From Bradyrhizobium iriomotense (lineage in GTDB: Bacteria > Pseudomonadota > Alphaproteobacteria > Rhizobiales > Xanthobacteraceae), in the NCBI RefSeq assembly GCF_018129405.1, contig NZ_JAFCLP010000003.1, forward strand, positions 273,501 through 337,500: a stretch of 64,000 nt of DNA, written 5' to 3'. This document shows positions 60,924 to 64,000 of the stretch, piece by piece. Each line of letters opens with the position of its first letter. The stretch's first letter is position 1. Position numbers and translations under genes: made by a program. The notes beneath the pieces were generated by a model. It was given only the letters and a program-made list of their open reading frames with translations, did no database searches and was not told where the DNA came from.

Positions 60924-62426
60924 CTATTCCCCCTCGTCGCTCGCGAGCACGCCCTTCACTGCCCTTGCCCAGCCGGCGAGCTTCCGTTCGCGCGTCGCTT
61001 CGCTCATGTTCGGCTTGAAGCGGTGCTCAAGGCGCCAATTGTCGGCGAATTTGGTCGGCTCGGGATAGACGCCGGCGTTGAGGCCGGCGAGATAGGCAGC
61101 GCCCAGCGCCGTGGTCTCCTGGATCACGGGGCGGTCGACGGGGGCGTTGAGGAGATCGGCGAGGCGCTGCATGGTCCAGTCGGAGGCAGTCATGCCGCCG
61201 TCGACGCGCAGCACGACGCTGGCGGTTTCGGAGCTTGGCCAGTCCGCGCGCATCGCGGCCCACAGATCAAACGTCTGGTAGCAGACGCTTTCGAGCGCGG
61301 CGTGGGCGAGCTCGGCGGGGCCGGTGTTGCGGGTGAGGCCGAACAGCGCGCCGCGCACGCGCGGATTCCAGTAGGGCGCGCCCATGCCGACGAAGGCGGG
61401 GACGAGATAGACGCTCTGCATGGAGTCCGACTGATCGGCGAGCGGTCCAGTCTCGGCGGCGTGCTTGATGATACCGAGGCCGTCGCGCAGCCATTGCACC
61501 GCGCTGCCGGCGACGAAGATCGAGCCTTCGAGCGCGTAGGTGCGCTTGCCCTCGAGCTGGTAGGCCACGGTGGTGAGCAGCTTGTTCCTGGAGACGACGG
61601 GCGTGGTGCCGGTGTTGAGCAGGGCAAAGCAGCCGGTGCCGTAGGTGGACTTCATCATGCCCGGACGGAAGCAGGCCTGGCCGATGGTCGCGGCCTGCTG
61701 GTCGCCGGCGATGCCGGAGATCGCAATCGTGCCGCCGAACAGGTCGGGCGTGCTCTCGCCGAAACGGGCGGAGGAGTCCTTCACCTCGGGCAGCATCGAG
61801 CGCGGCACGCCGATGATCTCCAGCAGTTCGTCGTCCCACTGGCCGGTGTGGATGTTGAACAGCAGCGTGCGCGAGGCGTTGGTGGCGTCGGTGGCGTGCA
61901 CCTTGCCGCCGGTGAGGCGCCAGAGCAGATAGCAATCGATGGTGCCGAACATCAACTCGCCGCGCGCGGCGCGTGCGCGGGCGCCGGGGACGTGGTCGAG
62001 GATCCAGGCGACCTTGGTGCCTGAGAAATAGGGATCGATGATCAGGCCGGTCTTCTCAGAGATCACGGGCTCGCGGCCGTCCGCTTTCAGCTTCGCGCAG
62101 ATGTCGGCGGTGCGACGGTCCTGCCAGACGATGGCGCGGTGCACGGCTTGGCCCGTGGCGCGGTCCCACACCACGGTGGTCTCGCGCTGGTTGGTGATGC
62201 CGATCGCGGCGATGTCCTTTGCGCTGATGCCGGCATGCTCGATCGCCTCGCGGCAGACCATCACGGTCGAGGTCCAGATGTCCTCCGGCTCGTGCTCGAC
62301 CCAGCCCGAGGCCGGAAAGTGCTGCGGAAACTCCTGCTGTGCTTTTGCTGCGATGGAAATATCGCCGCGAAACACGATCGCGCGTGAGGAGGTGGTGCCC
62401 TGGTCGATGGCGAGGACAAAAGACAT
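60924..62426 (-). CDS. glpK: glycerol kinase GlpK
   Basis: A 500-residue FGGY-family sugar kinase that phosphorylates glycerol to sn-glycerol 3-phosphate. It has [14 protein letters not shown] at the N-terminus, [21 protein letters not shown] and [14 protein letters not shown]. The C-terminal FGGY signature region is [20 protein letters not shown]. The length is standard. No glycerol transporter or glpD lies within the window. Confidence 0.97.
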   Translation of the reverse strand: MSFVLAIDQGTTSSRAIVFRGDISIAAKAQQEFPQHFPASGWVEHEPEDIWTSTVMVCREAIEHAGISAKDIAAIGITNQRETTVVWDRATGQAVHRAIVWQDRRTADICAKLKADGREPVISEKTGLIIDPYFSGTKVAWILDHVPGARARAARGELMFGTIDCYLLWRLTGGKVHATDATNASRTLLFNIHTGQWDDELLEIIGVPRSMLPEVKDSSARFGESTPDLFGGTIAISGIAGDQQAATIGQACFRPGMMKSTYGTGCFALLNTGTTPVVSRNKLLTTVAYQLEGKRTYALEGSIFVAGSAVQWLRDGLGIIKHAAETGPLADQSDSMQSVYLVPAFVGMGAPYWNPRVRGALFGLTRNTGPAELAHAALESVCYQTFDLWAAMRADWPSSETASVVLRVDGGMTASDWTMQRLADLLNAPVDRPVIQETTALGAAYLAGLNAGVYPEPTKFADNWRLEHRFKPNMSEATRERKLAGWARAVKGVLASDEGE

Positions 62427-62540
62427 GGCGGCTTACCCTGGCGTTTTCTTGGCGTTTCCCTGATGGGGTCGTTGTGTCGGGCCAAAGGGAGCGGATTGGA
62501 GGCGGAAGGTCAATATCCCAGAGAGCGCCCCAAGCTCGCC

Positions 62541-62692
62541 GTCGTCCCGGCCTAGTGCGCTATTGCGCACGGGCGCCGGGACCCATAACCCCAGGAAGAA
62601 GTTGTAGAGCTGGCTGGTCACAACGAGTCTTCGCCAAACCACTTCCTGTGGTTATGGGTCCCGGATCTGCGCTTGCGCTTGTCCGGGACGAT
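62541..62692. repeat. diverged palindromic repeat between glpK and the SDR gene
   Basis: The left part begins GTCGTCCCGG and contains GTGCGCTATTGCGCAC and CCGGGACCCATAACC. The right part contains GGTTATGGGTCCCGG and ends GTCCGGGACGAT. The spacer holds GTCTTCGCCAAACC, the word shared with the elements at 51058 and 57533. It looks like a relative with an altered outer stem. Confidence 0.75.
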
Positions 62693-62717
62693 GCGCGGAG
62701 AGATCAGCGCCAACCCG

Positions 62718-63491
62718 CTACACCGCCGCCGTCGTCACGCCGCCGTCGATGACGATGGTCTGGCCGGTCATGAAGCTCGAGGCATCCGAAGCAAGATAGG
62801 CCACGGCACCGGCGATCTCGTCGGGTTCGCCGATGCGGCGCAGCGGCGTGGTGGCGGTGCGGCGCTTGAGCATGGCTTCGTCTTCCCAGAGCGCGCGGGC
62901 GAAATCGGTTTTCACGAGGCCCGGCGCGATGCAGTTGACGCGGACGCCTTTCGGGCCCCATTCGCCGGCGAGACTGCGGCACAGCGCGAAGTCGGCGGCC
63001 TTTGAGATGCCGTAGGCGCCGATCACGGTGGAGCCGCGCAAGCCCCCGATCGAGGAGATGATGATCACCGAGCCGTTGCCGCGCTCGGCCATTTGCGGGA
63101 TCGCGAGCGCGGAGAGCCAGATGTTGCTCTTCACGTTGGAGCCCATGATCTTGTCGAAGGCCTCATCGGTGATGTCGAGCAGAGGGCCGTAGTACGGATT
63201 GACCGCGGCATTGCAGACGAGGATGTCGATCTTGCCGTAGTGCTTCGTGCTGCCTGCGATCAGCGCCTCGACCTCGTTCCTGCGCGCGATGTTGCAGGGG
63301 ATGACGATGGCATCACCGCCGGCCGCGTTGATGCCGTCGGCGACTTCCTTGCAGGCCTCCGCCTTGCGCGAGGAGACCACGACTTTCGCGCCGAGCTTTG
63401 CCAGAAGTTCGGCCGATGAACGGCCGATGCCGCGGCTCGAGCCGGTGACGACGGCGACCTTGCCGGTGAGATCGAACGGGGTGTTTTTCAT
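62718..63491 (-). CDS. short-chain dehydrogenase/reductase (SDR)
   Basis: A 257-residue classical SDR oxidoreductase. The cofactor motif TGSSRGIG lies near residue 15, NAAVNPYYG near 92, the catalytic Ser in IISSIGG, and Tyr-Lys in YGISKAA. C-terminal SSFMTGQTIVIDGG is also present. Arg residues after the second strand (SSRKAEA) suggest NADP(H). Substrate unknown. The ATG at 63491 is chosen over a longer in-frame start. Confidence 0.95.
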   Translation of the reverse strand: MKNTPFDLTGKVAVVTGSSRGIGRSSAELLAKLGAKVVVSSRKAEACKEVADGINAAGGDAIVIPCNIARRNEVEALIAGSTKHYGKIDILVCNAAVNPYYGPLLDITDEAFDKIMGSNVKSNIWLSALAIPQMAERGNGSVIIISSIGGLRGSTVIGAYGISKAADFALCRSLAGEWGPKGVRVNCIAPGLVKTDFARALWEDEAMLKRRTATTPLRRIGEPDEIAGAVAYLASDASSFMTGQTIVIDGGVTTAAV

Positions 63492-63552
63492 TGTTGTCGG
63501 CCTCGCTGCTTCCACTTGTTTCCTCGTCATTGCCCGCCCCGATCGGCACAAA

Positions 63553-63582
63553 GCCCCGGCCAAGCGTTGGCTTGGCCGGGGC
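63553..63582. terminator. strong hairpin upstream of the SDR gene, likely terminator of the next gene
   Basis: GCCCCGGCCAAGC and its exact reverse complement form a 13-bp stem with loop GTTG. It lies 71 nt after the stop of the gene at the right edge, read on the minus strand. It is followed on that strand by TTTGTGCC, a short U-run. Confidence 0.7.
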
Positions 63583-63652
63583 GCGAGGATTGCGGAGAGT
63601 GTGGCTTGCGCTGCACCGTCTGTCGAGAGCAGACGGCAGCGTGGTGCGGCCG

Positions 63653-64000
63653 TCAGTTCTGGTCGTCGCCGAGCGCTGCGACAAGCTTGTCGTAATACTT
63701 GCCGACGAGATCGATGTTGCCCTTGTTCTCGATGGCCGGCGCCGGCGTCTTCAGCGCGGCGTTGAGCTCGTCGAGGGCTTCCTTCTTGTCCTTGGCCGGC
63801 ATCTTCTTGTCGGCCTGGACCTGCGCGATCTGCGCCTTGATCACGGCTTCGGTGCCGACATATTTCTTGGTGGCGGGATCGAAGCCGCCGATCACCAGGC
63901 TGATGTTATCGACGACGTTGTTGTAGTCGTCATAGCCGGCGAAGCCGTGTTTCTTGGCGACGCCGTCGAGCTGGCCGATCACCTTCTGGTCGGGCGCGGT
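63653..64000 (-). CDS. hypothetical protein, N-terminus beyond the window
   Basis: The last 115 codons of a gene cut by the right edge. The visible part is helical and charged, with LDGVAKKHGFAGYDDYNNVV, ISLVIGGFDPATKKYV and KMPAKDKKEALDELNAAL, ending NIDLVGKYYDKLVAALGDDQN. It resembles small secreted rhizobial proteins of unknown function that I recall only by pattern. The start and any signal peptide lie outside. A hairpin follows the stop. Confidence 0.7.
   Translation of the reverse strand, partial: TAPDQKVIGQLDGVAKKHGFAGYDDYNNVVDNISLVIGGFDPATKKYVGTEAVIKAQIAQVQADKKMPAKDKKEALDELNAALKTPAPAIENKGNIDLVGKYYDKLVAALGDDQN

Overview
The window looks like chromosomal DNA from a Bradyrhizobium-type alphaproteobacterium (Nitrobacteraceae). 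The grounds are very high GC with strongly GC-biased third positions, a 184-residue membrane-anchored CycM-like cytochrome c, a joined urt-ure gene set, an alphaproteobacterial Cpa/Tad pilus locus, and several families of dispersed palindromic repeats typical of this group. This assignment is inference from gene content. No tRNA, rRNA, CRISPR array, insertion sequence or prophage was recognised.

Layout. 1-7 kb: a truncated L,D-transpeptidase, an AI-2E-type permease, two small envelope proteins, an OpgC-like glucan-modifying protein, a TetR regulator and a CHASE/HWE-type sensor kinase whose ATP-binding half looks degenerate. 7-19.3 kb: a minus-strand run of urea genes, urtABCDE (ABC uptake), ureD, ureA, ureB, an HD hydrolase resembling the alarmone hydrolase MESH1, ureC, a small antibiotic-biosynthesis-monooxygenase-fold protein, ureE, ureF and ureG. 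A good -24/-12 (sigma-54) promoter lies 77 nt before urtA, which fits nitrogen control of the whole set. 19.7-22.2 kb: three cold-shock-type RNA genes on the plus strand (DEAD-box helicase, an IF-1 with an RG-rich tail, CspA).

22.2-35.3 kb: the Tad/Flp pilus locus. On the minus strand are two TadE-family pseudopilins and a lone secretin N-domain protein. A sterol-desaturase-like gene follows, then on the plus strand the Flp pilin, a previously easy-to-miss 48-residue membrane peptide, CpaA-CpaF, TadB and TadC, with a convergent TPR lipoprotein (TadD-like). A perfect TTAA-N7-TTAA box and two imperfect relatives suggest CtrA control. 35.4-40.6 kb: a metallophosphoesterase, an M17 aminopeptidase coupled to an NlpC/P60 hydrolase, and small hypothetical genes.

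40.7-48.4 kb: a Yej-type peptide ABC importer with two tandem binding proteins. 48.6-52.2 kb: cycM, kdsB, pheA and an LLM-type flavin oxidoreductase. 52.6-57.4 kb: metF-metH for methionine synthesis. 57.7-64 kb: a glutathione S-transferase, an ArsR regulator divergent from a threonine-dehydratase-like enzyme with a perfect operator-like repeat between them, a GNAT acetyltransferase, glycerol kinase, an SDR oxidoreductase and a truncated protein of unknown function.

The most distinctive signals are the alarmone-hydrolase-like gene inside the urease operon, a repeat family whose edge supplies the stop codon of its neighbour gene in four of four copies, long perfect hairpins inside the urease operon, and the small peptide in the pilus operon. 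I did not find a clearly novel defence or mobile system here.
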